From NCBI RefSeq assembly GCF_006438725.1, contig NZ_RCZD01000014.1:1-64000 (forward strand): DNA of 64,000 bases, written 5' to 3'. Origin of the DNA: Ewingella americana (GTDB taxonomy: Bacteria; Pseudomonadota; Gammaproteobacteria; Enterobacterales; Enterobacteriaceae). Position 1 is the first letter of the stretch. Every line of letters starts with the position of its first letter. The notes under the pieces are model-generated. The model was not told the origin of the DNA. It saw nothing but the letters and a program-made list of their open reading frames with translations, and did no database searches. The translations under genes and the position numbers were made by a program. Positions 52,514 through 63,470 of the stretch are shown piece after piece.

Positions 52514-53335
52514 TCAAATTCCGTCGCCGAATTCAAAACCCTGAGTAATACCGTTGAAGTGCTGATCCATATCCATGGATGGTCGTTCACTTTCAGGACG
52601 CCCGACGATACGTGCCGGAACCCCCGCAGCTGTGGTGTGAGCCGGAACGGATTGCAGTACGACAGAACCCGCGCCAATCTTGGCTCCGACGCCCACTTCA
52701 ATGTTACCCAGGATTTTAGCTCCTGCGCCAATCATCACGCCTTCACGGATTTTCGGGTGCCGGTCACCACAGGTCTTACCCGTACCGCCGAGCGTGACGG
52801 ATTGCAGAATCGACACGTCATTTTCAACCACAGCCGTTTCACCAATCACGATGCCGGTGGCGTGGTCGAGCATGATGCCGCAACCAATCCGGGCCGCCGG
52901 GTGAATATCAACGCCAAAGGTCACCGAAATTTGATTCTGGAAGTAGATGGCCAGCGCCTGGCGGTCCTGTTTCCACAGCCAGTTACCTATGCGATAAGCC
53001 TGCAGAGCGTGGAAGCCTTTCAGATACAATAACGGCGTGGAGTATTTATCCACCGCGGCATCACGCTGATGCACGGCGAGGATGTCACGGGCAGCGGAAA
53101 GCGTCATCTGCGCGTCGTTACGGTAGGCTTCTTCGACCACTTCACGAATAGCGATAGCGGGCATAATCGGGCTGCCCAGCTTGTTTGCCAGAATGTAGCT
53201 TAACGCGCTGTCGAGATTTTCATGCTTGAGCAACGTCGCATGAAAAAAGCTCGCCAGCATAGGTTCACACTCAGCCAGCGCTCTCGCCTCTGATTTAATG
53301 TTTTTCCAGACCAGTTCCAGCTCTTCTAACGACAT
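52514..53335 (-). CDS. cysE: Serine O-acetyltransferase CysE
   Basis: Makes O-acetylserine, the first dedicated step of cysteine synthesis, feedback inhibited by cysteine. The 273 residues (as in E. coli) have an N-terminal helical domain and a C-terminal left-handed beta helix of hexapeptide repeats (DIHPAARIGCGIMLDHATG ... GAGAKILGNIEVGVGAKIGA), and end GDGI. ATG at 53335 has AAGGA at suitable spacing; GTG at 53338 is too close. Last gene of yibN-grxC-secB-gpsA-cysE. Confidence 0.97.
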   Translation of the reverse strand: MSLEELELVWKNIKSEARALAECEPMLASFFHATLLKHENLDSALSYILANKLGSPIMPAIAIREVVEEAYRNDAQMTLSAARDILAVHQRDAAVDKYSTPLLYLKGFHALQAYRIGNWLWKQDRQALAIYFQNQISVTFGVDIHPAARIGCGIMLDHATGIVIGETAVVENDVSILQSVTLGGTGKTCGDRHPKIREGVMIGAGAKILGNIEVGVGAKIGAGSVVLQSVPAHTTAAGVPARIVGRPESERPSMDMDQHFNGITQGFEFGDGI

Positions 53336-53431
53336 CACTGTTCCTTACGGATAAATAAAGTATGAGGCGACGGGGTAATAAAAAGCCGCTCTATTGGGTT
53401 GCCAATAGAGAGGCTCTGACTCAGCACGGGG

Positions 53432-54451
53432 TCAGTGGCTGCTTGTTTCATCTTTACTGGCACGGGCCAGTAAACTGATGGCCGCTTCGCGGGCATCTTT
53501 GTGACAATACAGCACCTGATAGATCTGCTCAGTGATCGGCATTTCAACGTTAAAACGCTGCGCCAACGCCCGGACTTCTTTGGTATTACGGTAGCCTTCG
53601 ACCACCTGACCAATCTGATCCTGTGCGCCCTGAACATCCATCCCCTGACCGAGCATAATACCAAACCGACGATTACGAGATTGGTTATCTGTGCAGGTTA
53701 ACACCAAATCACCCAGCCCTGCCATGCCCATGAAAGTGGAAGGGTCAGCGCCCAGCGCCGAGCCCAAACGACTCATTTCAGCCAGGCCACGGGTGATCAA
53801 TGCCGTGCGGGCATTGGCCCCAAAACCTATCCCATCTGACATGCCAGCACCGATGGCGATGACGTTTTTCACCGCCCCGCCCAGTTGAACGCCGATGAAA
53901 TCGGGATTGCTGTACACGCGGAAGCTTTTACCGCAATGCAGCAGTTGCTGGAGGTCTTCAGCAAATTCAGCATCGGTCGACGCCAGCGCAATAGCGGTTG
54001 GCATTCCCGCGGCAAGCTCTTTAGCAAAGGTCGGGCCAGAAACCACGGCGAGCGGAATACTCTCACCCAGCGCTTCACGGGCGACATCCTGTAGCAGGCG
54101 TCCGGTTTCAGCTTCCAGACCTTTGGTAGCCCAGACAATGCGGGCATCGGTGCGCAGATGCGGTTTTATCTGCCGCAGCACATCACCAAAGACATGGCTG
54201 GGAACCACCACCAGTACGTTACGGCTGGCGGCCAAGGCCAGAGAAAGATCGGTTTCCAGCACTAAGCTGTCAGGGAAAGGAACATCGGGCAAAAATGCCT
54301 GATTGCAGCGGGCAGCTTGTAACGTGCGGATATTTTCGGCGTTATGCCCCCACAACACGACGTTGTGGCCATTTCTGGCAAGGGTTATTGCTAAAGCGGT
54401 GCCGTAAGAGCCGGCACCGATCACAGTCATTGAAGCATTGACGGTTTTCAT
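53432..54451 (-). CDS. gpsA: Glycerol-3-phosphate dehydrogenase [NAD(P)+] GpsA
   Basis: Biosynthetic reduction of DHAP to sn-glycerol 3-phosphate for phospholipids. The 339 residues carry the dinucleotide motif [31 protein letters not shown] with the catalytic Lys, and [16 protein letters not shown]. Its ATG overlaps the secB stop by one base (TGATG), indicating coupled translation. cysE follows. Confidence 0.97.
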   Translation of the reverse strand: MKTVNASMTVIGAGSYGTALAITLARNGHNVVLWGHNAENIRTLQAARCNQAFLPDVPFPDSLVLETDLSLALAASRNVLVVVPSHVFGDVLRQIKPHLRTDARIVWATKGLEAETGRLLQDVAREALGESIPLAVVSGPTFAKELAAGMPTAIALASTDAEFAEDLQQLLHCGKSFRVYSNPDFIGVQLGGAVKNVIAIGAGMSDGIGFGANARTALITRGLAEMSRLGSALGADPSTFMGMAGLGDLVLTCTDNQSRNRRFGIMLGQGMDVQGAQDQIGQVVEGYRNTKEVRALAQRFNVEMPITEQIYQVLYCHKDAREAAISLLARASKDETSSH

Positions 54452-54921
54452 CAGGCATCCTGATGTGGTTCTGCACCTTCGCCATCAGCCTGCTGTTGCA
54501 GATAGTTCATGAACAGCGCGTCAAAGTTAACAGGTGCCAGGTTGAGCTGCGGGAAAGTACCGCGCGATACCAGGCTGGTAATGCACTCACGGGCATAAGG
54601 GAACAGGATGTTCGGGCAGTAAGCACCCAGGCAATGCGCCAGTTGATTCCCGTCAATACCAGAGATGGAGAAAATGCCGCCTTGCTGAACTTCACACAGG
54701 AACGCAGTGTCGTCGCCCAGTGAAGAAGTCACGGTAACGCGCAATACAACTTCATATACGTCATCACCCAACTGGCTTGAAGCCGTATCAAGATCAAGTT
54801 TAACTTCTGGCTGCCAGTCTTGCTGGAAAACCTGAGGCGCATTTGGCGCTTCGAAGGAGATATCTTTGGTATAGATACGCTGGATCTGGAAAGCCATCTC
54901 GGTGTTGTTTTGTTCTGACAT
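54451..54921 (-). CDS. secB: Protein export chaperone SecB
   Basis: Tetrameric cytosolic chaperone that keeps precursors unfolded and hands them to SecA. The 156 residues have the conserved [16 protein letters not shown], the peptide groove region [14 protein letters not shown] and the acidic C-terminus. It lies between grxC and gpsA, as in E. coli, and shares one base with gpsA. Confidence 0.98.
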   Translation of the reverse strand: MSEQNNTEMAFQIQRIYTKDISFEAPNAPQVFQQDWQPEVKLDLDTASSQLGDDVYEVVLRVTVTSSLGDDTAFLCEVQQGGIFSISGIDGNQLAHCLGAYCPNILFPYARECITSLVSRGTFPQLNLAPVNFDALFMNYLQQQADGEGAEPHQDA

Positions 54922-54990
54922 GTGAGTAGTACCCTTAAGTTAACAGTCCTTTTAAACACTTAATGAATATGCACAGCAGCAGGATGTCGC

Positions 54991-55239
54991 TTACAGCAAC
55001 GGATCCAGCCCGCCTTGCGCATCAAGTGCATGTAAATCGTCGCAGCCACCAATGTGCTGCCCGCCGATAAAAATCTGAGGTACGGTAGAACGGCCGCTAC
55101 GTGCGATCATTTTTTCACGTTTGTCCGCATCACCGTCAATGGCAATCTCATCAAATGCTGCGCCTTTGCTGTTGAGCAACGCTTTCGCACGATGGCAGTA
55201 AGGACAGGTTGCCTTGGTGTAAATTTCAATTTTAGCCAC
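54991..55239 (-). CDS. grxC: Glutaredoxin 3 GrxC
   Basis: Small glutathione-dependent disulfide reductase. The start is taken as GTG at 55239: GAGG lies 8 nt upstream and the product (82 residues, MAKIEIYTKATCPYC) then aligns with E. coli GrxC, whereas the open 14-codon extension is not conserved. Active site CPYC at 12-15, TVPQIFIGG loop and HIGGCDDL follow. It lies between yibN and secB. Confidence 0.94.
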   Translation of the reverse strand: MAKIEIYTKATCPYCHRAKALLNSKGAAFDEIAIDGDADKREKMIARSGRSTVPQIFIGGQHIGGCDDLHALDAQGGLDPLL

Positions 55240-55290
55240 GGATACCACCTCTAAATCGTTGATGTTGGTACTGCTTATCATGCCCGGTGA

Positions 55291-55722
55291 TTATTTACCG
55301 CGCGCCAAAGGCAGATTTTCACCGCTCCAGCCTGAGATCCCATCTTTCAGAGTATAGACATGCTCGAAGCCAGCGCTGATCAAGCCTTCTGCCGCGGTAC
55401 GAGAAGAAGTGCCATTGGCGCAAACGACGATCACCGGCTGAGCTTTATGCTTGGTGAGTTCGCCTAAGTTGTTGTTCTTGATGTCAGTACTCAACACGTT
55501 TAAGGACGTGGAGATATGACCTTTACGGAATTCTTCACGCGCACGCACGTCAACCACGACAGCGTCTTCTTTGTTGATCAGGCGGGTCGCTTCACCACGG
55601 GTGATCTCTTTGACTTTAGAAAAACGTGTTTTAAAGGTGGTCACAATCACTGCAATCAGCAACGCAACCCACGCCAGGCTGAGAACCGGATGCGCACTAA
55701 TGAACGGCATAATATCTTGCAT
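55291..55722 (-). CDS. yibN: Membrane-anchored rhodanese-like protein YibN
   Basis: A 143-residue protein (as in E. coli) with one N-terminal membrane helix (about 12-30) and a cytoplasmic rhodanese domain ([19 protein letters not shown], then HISTSLNVL). The active-site loop is CANGTSSR with Cys101; from memory the E. coli protein lacks a cysteine there, so this version may be an active sulfurtransferase. ATG at 55722 matches E. coli; the frame is open 43 codons further. First gene of the run to cysE. Confidence 0.92.
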   Translation of the reverse strand: MQDIMPFISAHPVLSLAWVALLIAVIVTTFKTRFSKVKEITRGEATRLINKEDAVVVDVRAREEFRKGHISTSLNVLSTDIKNNNLGELTKHKAQPVIVVCANGTSSRTAAEGLISAGFEHVYTLKDGISGWSGENLPLARGK

Positions 55723-56038
55723 GGGGTGTAGCAACTCCCGTCTGTTGGGGGAAAATTCAAGGCTTGAGAGTATACCTGCGCGCTGCGGCAAATACAGCCA
55801 GTAAGCATCTCCAAATGCCACAAACTGCGGCATATCTCGAAAAACTAACACGCATTTATGCCCAAAGTTAATCCAAACATTGCGTCATCTTTGATCTCTC
55901 ATGGCTATTCGTGTTTGCCCGCTGAGGTAAAATCCCCCGGCAAAAGTGGAAATAGCCGCGCCGGCTCCGCGCCCGGATGCAAATCCCGGTAACCGGCGAG
56001 CCTATTTCGCATTTACTCTTTCAACGAGGCTATTTGAC

Positions 56039-57583
56039 ATGTCGAGCAACAAAAACCCCATGGTATTGGTCATTCTGGACGGCTACGGCCATCGCGAAGA
56101 GCAACAGGACAACGCCATTCTGAATGCAAAAACCCCGGTGATGGACAACCTGTGGAACACCTACCCGCATACGCTGATCGCCGCATCAGGTCTGGATGTC
56201 GGTTTGCCTGAGGGTCAGATGGGTAACTCCGAAGTCGGTCACGTCAATCTGGGCGCAGGCCGCATCGTTTATCAGGATTTGACCCGCCTCGACAAAGAAA
56301 TCAAAGACGGGGACTTCTTCGAAAACGCCGTGCTTGCTGCCGCCGTTGACCGTGCCGTAAGCGCAGATAAAGCGGTGCATATTATGGGCCTGCTCTCTGC
56401 GGGCGGCGTTCATAGCCACGAAGATCACATTATGGCGATGGTCGAGATGGCCCATCGTCGCGGTGCCAAAGCGATTTACCTGCATGCTTTCCTGGATGGC
56501 CGCGACACCCCGCCACGCAGCGCCGAAGCGGCTTTAAAACGCTTTAGTGAAAAATTCGCGCAAATCGGCACCGGCCGTATCGCGTCAATTATTGGCCGTT
56601 ACTACGCCATGGACCGCGACAACCGCTGGGACCGTGTACAGTTAGCCTATGACCTGATGACTCAGGCCAAAGGCGCGTTCACCGCAGAAAACGCAGTAAC
56701 CGCTTTGCAGGCAGCCTATGCGCGTGATGAGAATGACGAATTCGTCAAACCTACGGTTCTGCGTAAAGCAGGCGAAGCGGATGCCGCACTGGATGATGGC
56801 GACGCAATGATCTTCATGAACTTCCGCGCTGACCGCGCGCGCGAAATCACCCGTGCCTTCATCAGCCCGGACTTCGACGGTTTTATCCGTGAAAAAGTGA
56901 TTAATTTCGGTGATTTCGTGATGCTGACCGAATACGCCGCCGACATCGACGCAGCCTGCGCTTACCCGCCAGCTTCGCTGAAAAACACCCTGGGCGAGTG
57001 GCTGATGGCGCACGATAAAACCCAGCTGCGTATTTCTGAAACGGAGAAATATGCGCACGTCACCTTCTTCTTTAATGGTGGCATGGAACAGCCTTTCACT
57101 GGCGAAGACCGCATTCTGATTAAATCCCCGAACGTGGCAACTTATGATTTGCAGCCGGAAATGAGCTCCGCAGAATTGACCGACAAACTGCTGGGTGCGA
57201 TTGCCAGCGGCAAATATGACACCATCATTTGTAACTACCCGAATGGTGACATGGTCGGCCATACCGGCATTTATGAAGCAGCGGTGAAAGCAGTTGAGAC
57301 GCTGGACGCCTGCATCGCTCAGGTTGTTGATGCCGTGAAACACGTGGGCGGTCAGTTACTGATCACCGCCGATCACGGTAATGCAGAACAAATGAGTGAT
57401 CCGGCTACCGGTCAGGCACACACCGCGCACACCAGCCTGCCAGTTCCGCTGATTTACATCGGTAGTAACGCGCAGGCGGTTGAAGGCGGTAAACTTTCCG
57501 ACATCGCGCCAACCATGCTGTCGTTGATGGGGATGGAAATCCCGCAGGAAATGAGCGGAAAACCGTTATTTATCGTAAAATAA
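56039..57583 (+). CDS. gpmM: 2,3-bisphosphoglycerate-independent phosphoglycerate mutase GpmM
   Basis: Mn-dependent interconversion of 3- and 2-phosphoglycerate. The 514 residues match E. coli. The metal and catalytic motifs [22 protein letters not shown] (catalytic Ser), [10 protein letters not shown] and [11 protein letters not shown] are all present. The ATG at 56039 is conserved; the 31-codon upstream extension is leader. It is divergent from yibN and upstream of envC. Confidence 0.97.
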   Translation: MSSNKNPMVLVILDGYGHREEQQDNAILNAKTPVMDNLWNTYPHTLIAASGLDVGLPEGQMGNSEVGHVNLGAGRIVYQDLTRLDKEIKDGDFFENAVLAAAVDRAVSADKAVHIMGLLSAGGVHSHEDHIMAMVEMAHRRGAKAIYLHAFLDGRDTPPRSAEAALKRFSEKFAQIGTGRIASIIGRYYAMDRDNRWDRVQLAYDLMTQAKGAFTAENAVTALQAAYARDENDEFVKPTVLRKAGEADAALDDGDAMIFMNFRADRAREITRAFISPDFDGFIREKVINFGDFVMLTEYAADIDAACAYPPASLKNTLGEWLMAHDKTQLRISETEKYAHVTFFFNGGMEQPFTGEDRILIKSPNVATYDLQPEMSSAELTDKLLGAIASGKYDTIICNYPNGDMVGHTGIYEAAVKAVETLDACIAQVVDAVKHVGGQLLITADHGNAEQMSDPATGQAHTAHTSLPVPLIYIGSNAQAVEGGKLSDIAPTMLSLMGMEIPQEMSGKPLFIVK

Positions 57584-57603
57584 ACCCGCGATAAACCGCG
57601 TTT

Positions 57604-57639
57604 AAAAGGCGTATCTGCATAACCAGATACGCCTTTTTT
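57604..57639 (+). terminator. Terminator of gpmM
   Basis: A 14-bp stem, AAAAGGCGTATCTG with CAGATACGCCTTTT around CATAAC, plus Ts. It lies between gpmM and the envC start. Confidence 0.92.
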
Positions 57640-57728
57640 GTTTGTGCATCAGCCGGTTGATTAGTGTTACGATAACCCGAAGGACAGCCAGATTGTCTAT
57701 CATCCACGGTCGGCAAGCAGGAAAAAGT

Positions 57729-59021
57729 TTGAGCAAATTCATCAATTTCAGCGCATTGAGAAACCGCCTTTCGACTAAAGAAAAGGCCACTTCGGGGATC
57801 CCGGCATCCACGCTTTTGCTCTGCGCTTCGTTACTTATTCCTCCCTTTGCTGCCCATGCTGATGACAATAAAGACCAGCTTAAAACCCTCCAGCAGAGCA
57901 TTGCCGAAAAAGAGAAAAGTGTTAAACAGCAGAAACAGCAACGCGGCTCTTTACAGCAACAGTTACAGGCGCAGGAAAAAATCATTGCCTCGGCCAGCCG
58001 CGGATTACGTGATACCCAGTCGGCCTTATCCACTCTCGGTAAAGATATTTCCAGCCTGAATACCTCGATAGATAAACTGCAAAAACAGCAAAAAAGTCAG
58101 GAAGCCATTCTGGCGAAACAGCTTGATGCTGCTTTCCGTCTCGGCCAGCACAACGGTTTGCAGCTGATTTTCAGCGGTGAAGAGAGCGAACGCAGCGAAC
58201 GGATCCTGGCCTATTTCGGTTATCTCAACGAAGCGCGCAAGAAATCTATTGAAGAACTTAAGCAGACACGAACCGATCTCGCTTCGCAGCGCGTAACGCT
58301 GCAGTCAAAACAAACTCAGCAGAAAAGCGTGCTCAATGAACAGCAAACCCAGCAGCAGAAACTGGAACAAGCCCGTGCAGCCAGAAAACAAACCCTGACC
58401 GCACTGGAAAGTTCATTGCAAAAAGATGAGCAAAGCCTGACTGAGCTGCGCGCCAACGAGACACGCCTGCGTGACAAAATTGCCGCCGCCGAACGCGCCG
58501 CCCGCGCTCGTGCAGAGAAAGAGGCCAAAGAGGCCGCAGCAGTCCGCGCTAAAGAACAGCAGGCCAAGAAGAAAGGCTCCACCTACAAACCGACCCAGGG
58601 CGAACAAGCGCTGGTATCCCGCACCGGCGGCCTTGGCCGACCAGCGGGCCAGGATATGTGGCCTGTGCGTGGATCTGTACTGCACCGCTTCGGCGAACAG
58701 TTGCAGGGTGAGCTACGCTGGAAAGGCATCGTCATTTCAGCCCGTGAAGGCAGCGAAGTGAAGGCCATTGCCGATGGCCGCGTTCTGCTAGCCGACTGGC
58801 TGCAAGGCTACGGTCTGGTGGTGGTCATTGAACACGGCAAAGGTGATATGAGCCTGTATGGTTACAACCAAAGCGCACTGGTGAATGTGGGTGACCAGGT
58901 GAAATCCGGTCAGGCCATCGCATTAGTGGGCACCAGCGGCGGTCAGGGCCAGCCATCGCTGTATTTCGAAATTCGTCGTCAGGGCCAGGCCGTTAACCCA
59001 CAGCCGTGGTTGGGAAGATAG
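57729..59021 (+). CDS. envC: Murein hydrolase activator EnvC
   Basis: Periplasmic factor that activates AmiA and AmiB amidases at the septum, recruited by FtsEX. It has a signal peptide ending FAAHAD, two long coiled coils rich in Gln/Lys/Glu, and a C-terminal degenerate LytM (M23) domain (KGIVISAREGSEVKAIADG to SLYFEIRRQGQAVNP). No ATG fits. TTG at 57729 with AGGAAA 6 nt upstream gives 430 residues (E. coli 419) and is preferred; a TTG at 57642 lies next to the gpmM terminator. yibQ follows after 2 bp. Confidence 0.92.
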   Translation: MSKFINFSALRNRLSTKEKATSGIPASTLLLCASLLIPPFAAHADDNKDQLKTLQQSIAEKEKSVKQQKQQRGSLQQQLQAQEKIIASASRGLRDTQSALSTLGKDISSLNTSIDKLQKQQKSQEAILAKQLDAAFRLGQHNGLQLIFSGEESERSERILAYFGYLNEARKKSIEELKQTRTDLASQRVTLQSKQTQQKSVLNEQQTQQQKLEQARAARKQTLTALESSLQKDEQSLTELRANETRLRDKIAAAERAARARAEKEAKEAAAVRAKEQQAKKKGSTYKPTQGEQALVSRTGGLGRPAGQDMWPVRGSVLHRFGEQLQGELRWKGIVISAREGSEVKAIADGRVLLADWLQGYGLVVVIEHGKGDMSLYGYNQSALVNVGDQVKSGQAIALVGTSGGQGQPSLYFEIRRQGQAVNPQPWLGR

Positions 59022-59023
59022 CA

Positions 59024-59956
59024 TTGCGATATAAAAAGTCCGTTTTAGCCGCACTTTGTGGCACCGCCCTGTTTGCCTGTCAGGCTCAGGCTGCGAAGTT
59101 AGCCATTCTTATTGATGATTTTGGTTACCGGCAGCAGAACGAAAATCAGGTGTTGCAGATGCCCAAGGCCGTCTCCATCGCGATTTTCCCTAATGCCCCG
59201 GATACACGTGTGATGATGGAAAAAGCCCATCAGCAAGGCCGCGAAATCCTCATCCACCTGCCCATGGCTCCGCTCAGTAAACAGCCGCTGGAAAAAGATA
59301 CCTTAACGCCGTCGATGAGCCGCGAAGAAGTTAAACGCATTGTCGATAAGGCTATCGCCAGCGTGCCCTATGCCATTGGGATTAATAACCATATGGGCAG
59401 CGCGATGACCTCCAGCCTGCCGGGTATGGAAAATGTGATGCAGGCGATGAACGCCCATAATCTGTTTTTCCTCGATAGCATGACGATAGGCAATACCAAG
59501 TCCGTGCAGGCTGCGGCCGGAACGCGAGTCAGGGTGATTAAGCGCAACGTCTTCCTGGACGATGTGCAAAACGAAGCAGAGATCCGCCATCAGTTTGAAC
59601 GTGCGATTCAGCTTGCGCGACGCAACGGTTATGCCATCGCCATCGGCCACCCGCACCCGACTACCGTGCGCGTTCTGCAACAGATGCTACCTAATCTGCC
59701 CTCCGACATTGTACTGGTTCGCCCAAGCGATCTGTTGAATGAACCGACGCGCAGCGCACCTGCAGGTAAAGTGCCAGATAAAGTTACCCCACCGAAAACC
59801 GTGTTCAAAGGCATACGCCTCTGTTCAGCGAAACAACCGGTCCCACCGGTTTACGCGGATGTGATGGTTAAAACCATTGGTGAAAGCGTCGCGCAACTTC
59901 CTGCTGTCACTTTCGTTGAACGCACCTGGCATACCTGGTTTACCAAACAGCCCTGA
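59024..59956 (+). CDS. yibQ: Divergent polysaccharide deacetylase family protein YibQ
   Basis: Exported protein of the DUF610 divergent polysaccharide deacetylase family. The signal peptide ends CQAQAA and the fold starts KLAILIDDFGYRQQNENQ. HLPMAPLSKQPLE, GINNHMGSAMTS and AIGHPHPTTVRVL follow. TTG at 59024 with GGGAAGA 5 nt upstream, two bases after the envC stop, gives 310 residues; the open frame to 59006 is inside envC. Coupling with envC suggests a cell wall role, but its substrate is unknown. Confidence 0.9.
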   Translation: MRYKKSVLAALCGTALFACQAQAAKLAILIDDFGYRQQNENQVLQMPKAVSIAIFPNAPDTRVMMEKAHQQGREILIHLPMAPLSKQPLEKDTLTPSMSREEVKRIVDKAIASVPYAIGINNHMGSAMTSSLPGMENVMQAMNAHNLFFLDSMTIGNTKSVQAAAGTRVRVIKRNVFLDDVQNEAEIRHQFERAIQLARRNGYAIAIGHPHPTTVRVLQQMLPNLPSDIVLVRPSDLLNEPTRSAPAGKVPDKVTPPKTVFKGIRLCSAKQPVPPVYADVMVKTIGESVAQLPAVTFVERTWHTWFTKQP

Positions 59957-59977
59957 GCAGTGAATATCAGGAATGCA

Positions 59978-60005
59978 AAAGGCCAGCACAACGCTGGCCT
60001 TTGTT
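59978..60005. terminator. Bidirectional terminator between yibQ and tdh
   Basis: AAAGGCCAGC pairs with GCTGGCCTTT around ACAAC, between convergent stops. Confidence 0.88.
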
Positions 60006-60021
60006 ATTTCTGCAGAAAGAT

Positions 60022-61047
60022 TTATTGCCAGTCAAGAATCACTTTACCGGACTGCCCTGAACGCATGGCGTCAAAGCCCTTCTGGAAGTCGTCGATAGAG
60101 AAATGGTGGGTGATAAGCGGTGTGAGATCCAAACCGGACTGAATTAATGCAGCCATTTTGTACCAGGTTTCAAACATCTCACGGCCATAAATCCCTTTGA
60201 TAAACAGGCCTTTGAAGATCACCTGATTCCAGTCAATTGACATATCTGACGGCGGAATACCCAGCAATGCAATCCGGCCTCCGTGGTTCATGGCATTGAG
60301 CATGGAACGGAAGGCAGGCGGCGCACCGGACATCTCCAGACCCACATCAAAGCCTTCAGTCATGCCCAGTTCCGCCATCACCTGCTCGATGTTTTCGTTT
60401 TTCACATTCACCGCGCGGGTAACGCCCATTTTGCGCGCCAGATCCAGCCGATACTCATTCATATCAGTGATAACAACATGCCGCGCGCCGACGTGTTTGC
60501 AAATCGCCGCCGCCATAATGCCAATCGGCCCGGCACCGCATACCAATACATCTTCGCCGACCAAATCAAAGGAGAGTGCGGTATGTACCGCATTGCCCAG
60601 TGGGTCAAAAATGGCCGCCAGATCGTCAGAAATATTGTCCGGGATTTTGAAGGCGTTAAAGGCGGGCAATACCAGATACTCAGCAAAAGCGCCCGGGCGA
60701 TTCACGCCCACGCCTTGCGTGTTACGGCACAGATGCGTGCGCCCACCCCGGCAGTTGCGGCAGTGTCCACAAGTGATATGCCCTTCGCCGGAGACGCGAT
60801 CCCCCAGCGCAAAGCCTTTCACTTCCTGGCCGATGCCGACCACTTCACCCACATATTCATGCCCCACCACCATCGGAACCGGAATGGTTTTTTGCGACCA
60901 TTCATCCCAGTTATAAATATGCACGTCGGTGCCACAAATGGCGGTTTTACGGATTTTAATCAACAGATCGTTATGGCCCAACTCCGGCACCGGCGCATCG
61001 GTCATCCAGATGCCTTCTTCACGCTTTAACTTTGCTAACGCTTTCAT
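60022..61047 (-). CDS. tdh: L-threonine 3-dehydrogenase Tdh
   Basis: Zinc medium-chain dehydrogenase oxidising threonine to 2-amino-3-ketobutyrate. The 341 residues match E. coli, with catalytic zinc ligands in [15 protein letters not shown] (Cys38) and GHEYVGEV, the structural zinc set [15 protein letters not shown], and the NAD motif [10 protein letters not shown]. It follows kbl by 9 bp; together they convert threonine to glycine and acetyl-CoA. Confidence 0.97.
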   Translation of the reverse strand: MKALAKLKREEGIWMTDAPVPELGHNDLLIKIRKTAICGTDVHIYNWDEWSQKTIPVPMVVGHEYVGEVVGIGQEVKGFALGDRVSGEGHITCGHCRNCRGGRTHLCRNTQGVGVNRPGAFAEYLVLPAFNAFKIPDNISDDLAAIFDPLGNAVHTALSFDLVGEDVLVCGAGPIGIMAAAICKHVGARHVVITDMNEYRLDLARKMGVTRAVNVKNENIEQVMAELGMTEGFDVGLEMSGAPPAFRSMLNAMNHGGRIALLGIPPSDMSIDWNQVIFKGLFIKGIYGREMFETWYKMAALIQSGLDLTPLITHHFSIDDFQKGFDAMRSGQSGKVILDWQ

Positions 61048-61056
61048 GCAGCTTCC

Positions 61057-62250
61057 TCAGGCAATAACGCCAAGCTTTTTACCAATGCGGGTGAAGGCGT
61101 CCACAGCCTGTTCGATTTGTTCGGTGCTGTGAGCGGCAGACATCTGAGTACGGATGCGCGCCTGGCCTTTTGGCACGACAGGGAAGAAGAAACCGGTGAC
61201 ATAGATGCCTTCATGCTGCAACAAAGAGGCAAACTCCTGCGCCAGTTTGGCCTCACCCAGCATCACGGGAATAATCGCGTGATCGGCACCCGCCAGCGTA
61301 AAACCGGCGGCGGTCATTTTTTCGCGGAACAGTTTGGCATTGCTCATCAAACGCTGGCGCAGTTCGCTGCCCTCTTCCAGCATCGACAGGACTTTTAGCG
61401 AAGCCGCGACAATTGACGGCGCGAGAGAGTTGGAGAACAGATAAGGACGGGAGCGCTGGCGCAGCCAGTCGATCACCTCTTTTCGCGCAGCGGTGTAACC
61501 GCCGGAAGCACCACCCAACGCCTTGCCGAGCGTGCCGGTAATAATGTCTACCCTTCCTATCACGTCGCAATATTCGTGCGTTCCGCGACCGTGCTCACCA
61601 ACAAAACCGACGGCATGAGAATCATCCACCATCACCAGTGCGTCGTAACGTTCGGCCAGATCGCAAATACCACTCAGGTTGGCGATGACACCATCCATTG
61701 AAAAGACGCCATCGGTGGCCACCATGATATGTCGCGCACCGTCTGCTTTGGCTTTTTCTAGACAGGCCTCAAGTTCGGCCATGTCGTTATTGGCATAACG
61801 GTAGCGTTTAGCCTTACATAAACGCACACCGTCAATGATCGAGGCATGATTGAGCGCATCAGAAATGATGGCATCTTCCGCGCCGAGCAGGGTTTCGAAC
61901 AGCCCGCCGTTCGCATCAAAACAGGAGGAATAGAGGATTGCATCGTCCATGCAAAGGAAATCGGCCAGGCGGCCTTCCAGTTCTTTGTGCGCATCCTGTG
62001 TTCCACAGATAAAGCGCACCGAAGCCATGCCAAAACCATGGCTGTCGAGGCCGGCCTTGGCAGCAGTGATCAACTCTGGGTGGTTAGCTAAACCGAGGTA
62101 ATTGTTGGCGCAGAAATTGATGACCGGTTGGCCTCCTACAGTGATTTTCGCCTGCTGAGCGGAGGTAAGGATGCGCTCTTCTTTAAACAGGCCATCAGCA
62201 CGTGCCTGATCCAGATCTTCTTCCAACTGGCGATAAAACGAAACGGACAT
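61057..62250 (-). CDS. kbl: 2-amino-3-ketobutyrate coenzyme A ligase Kbl
   Basis: PLP enzyme splitting 2-amino-3-ketobutyrate with CoA into glycine and acetyl-CoA. The ATG at 62250 gives 397 residues (E. coli 398). [26 protein letters not shown] and the PLP-lysine motif [13 protein letters not shown] are present. The frame is open 35 codons further upstream, not conserved. First gene of kbl-tdh and divergent from hldD. Confidence 0.96.
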   Translation of the reverse strand: MSVSFYRQLEEDLDQARADGLFKEERILTSAQQAKITVGGQPVINFCANNYLGLANHPELITAAKAGLDSHGFGMASVRFICGTQDAHKELEGRLADFLCMDDAILYSSCFDANGGLFETLLGAEDAIISDALNHASIIDGVRLCKAKRYRYANNDMAELEACLEKAKADGARHIMVATDGVFSMDGVIANLSGICDLAERYDALVMVDDSHAVGFVGEHGRGTHEYCDVIGRVDIITGTLGKALGGASGGYTAARKEVIDWLRQRSRPYLFSNSLAPSIVAASLKVLSMLEEGSELRQRLMSNAKLFREKMTAAGFTLAGADHAIIPVMLGEAKLAQEFASLLQHEGIYVTGFFFPVVPKGQARIRTQMSAAHSTEQIEQAVDAFTRIGKKLGVIA

Positions 62251-62449
62251 AACGTTATCTCCTGAAAATGACTCATTCATCAGACACATTACTAATCCGC
62301 CTAAGGAATAACGAGGGAAGCTGCCAGAATATCTTCGTTTTGCAGCATAGTTCACGCCTTAAGACTTGATAGATAAGAATGCGACTTATCGGATAGCTTC
62401 CCAATGTGGCCTGCATTATGAAGTGTTATGATATCGCCAACTGTATAAG

Positions 62450-62470
62450 TCACGCATGGTGCGTGATTTT
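62450..62470 (+). promoter_or_regulatory. Hairpin in the hldD leader
   Basis: TCACGCA pairs with TGCGTGA around TGG and is followed by TTTT, 24 bp before the hldD start. It may be a short attenuator or a protein-binding palindrome; its role is not known to me. Confidence 0.4.
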
Positions 62471-62493
62471 CTAAATGATTAAAGGTGAGTCCC

Positions 62494-63426
62494 ATGATAA
62501 TCGTCACTGGCGGCGCTGGTTTTATCGGCAGCAACATCATTAAATCGCTCAATGCTATGGGATACCGCGATATTTTAGTGGTGGACAACCTGAAAGACGG
62601 CACCAAATTCGTCAATCTGGTCGATCTGGATATCGCGGATTACTGTGATAAAGAAGATTTCATTGCCAGCATTGTTGCAGGCGATGATCTTGGCGAAATC
62701 GATGCGATTTTCCATGAAGGTGCCTGTTCATCCACCACCGAATGGGATGGCAAGTACATGATGGACAATAACTATCAGTACTCGAAAGATATCCTGCATT
62801 TCTGTCTGGACCGCGGCATTCCTTTCCTCTACGCCTCGTCCGCCGCGACCTACGGCAGCCAGAGCATCAGCTTTATAGAAGACCGTAAATATGAACAACC
62901 GCTGAACGTTTACGGCTACTCCAAATTCCTGTTTGACCAGTACGTGCGTGATATTTTGCCGCAGGCTGAGTCGCAGGTTTGTGGTTTTCGCTACTTCAAC
63001 GTTTATGGCCCACGCGAAGGCCATAAAGGCAGCATGGCGAGCGTCGCGTTCCATCTGAATAATCAGATTAATGCGGGTGAGAATCCAAAACTGTTCGCCG
63101 GTAGCGAAGGCTTCAAGCGTGACTTTATCTACGTTGGCGACGTGGCGGCGGTCAACCTGTGGTTTTGGCAAAACGGCGTTTCCGGCATTTTCAACTGCGG
63201 AACCGGGCGTTCAGAGTCTTTCCAGGCTGTGGCAGAAGCGGTCATCGAACACCACCAAACCGGCCACATAGAAACCATTCCCTTCCCGGAAAAATTGAAA
63301 GGTCGCTACCAGTCCTTTACGCAGGCCGATATGTCAGCCCTGCGCGCAGCGGGTTATGACAAACCGTTCAAAACCGTCGCCGAAGGCGTGGCTGAATACA
63401 TGGCCTGGCTGAACCGCGCGGTTTAA
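62494..63426 (+). CDS. hldD: ADP-L-glycero-D-manno-heptose 6-epimerase HldD
   Basis: Last step of ADP-heptose synthesis for the LPS inner core. The 310 residues match E. coli (RfaD/GmhD), with the NADP Rossmann motif GGAGFIGSN (6-14), SSAATYG and the YGYSK catalytic pair near residue 140. ATG at 62494 has AAAGGTGA at 5 nt; the in-frame GTG at 62485 is rejected. waaF follows after 44 bp and shares the pathway. Confidence 0.97.
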   Translation: MIIVTGGAGFIGSNIIKSLNAMGYRDILVVDNLKDGTKFVNLVDLDIADYCDKEDFIASIVAGDDLGEIDAIFHEGACSSTTEWDGKYMMDNNYQYSKDILHFCLDRGIPFLYASSAATYGSQSISFIEDRKYEQPLNVYGYSKFLFDQYVRDILPQAESQVCGFRYFNVYGPREGHKGSMASVAFHLNNQINAGENPKLFAGSEGFKRDFIYVGDVAAVNLWFWQNGVSGIFNCGTGRSESFQAVAEAVIEHHQTGHIETIPFPEKLKGRYQSFTQADMSALRAAGYDKPFKTVAEGVAEYMAWLNRAV

Positions 63427-63470
63427 CACCGGCGTTGAGCAAAGCGTTTATTGACGAATGAGAGTACGGA

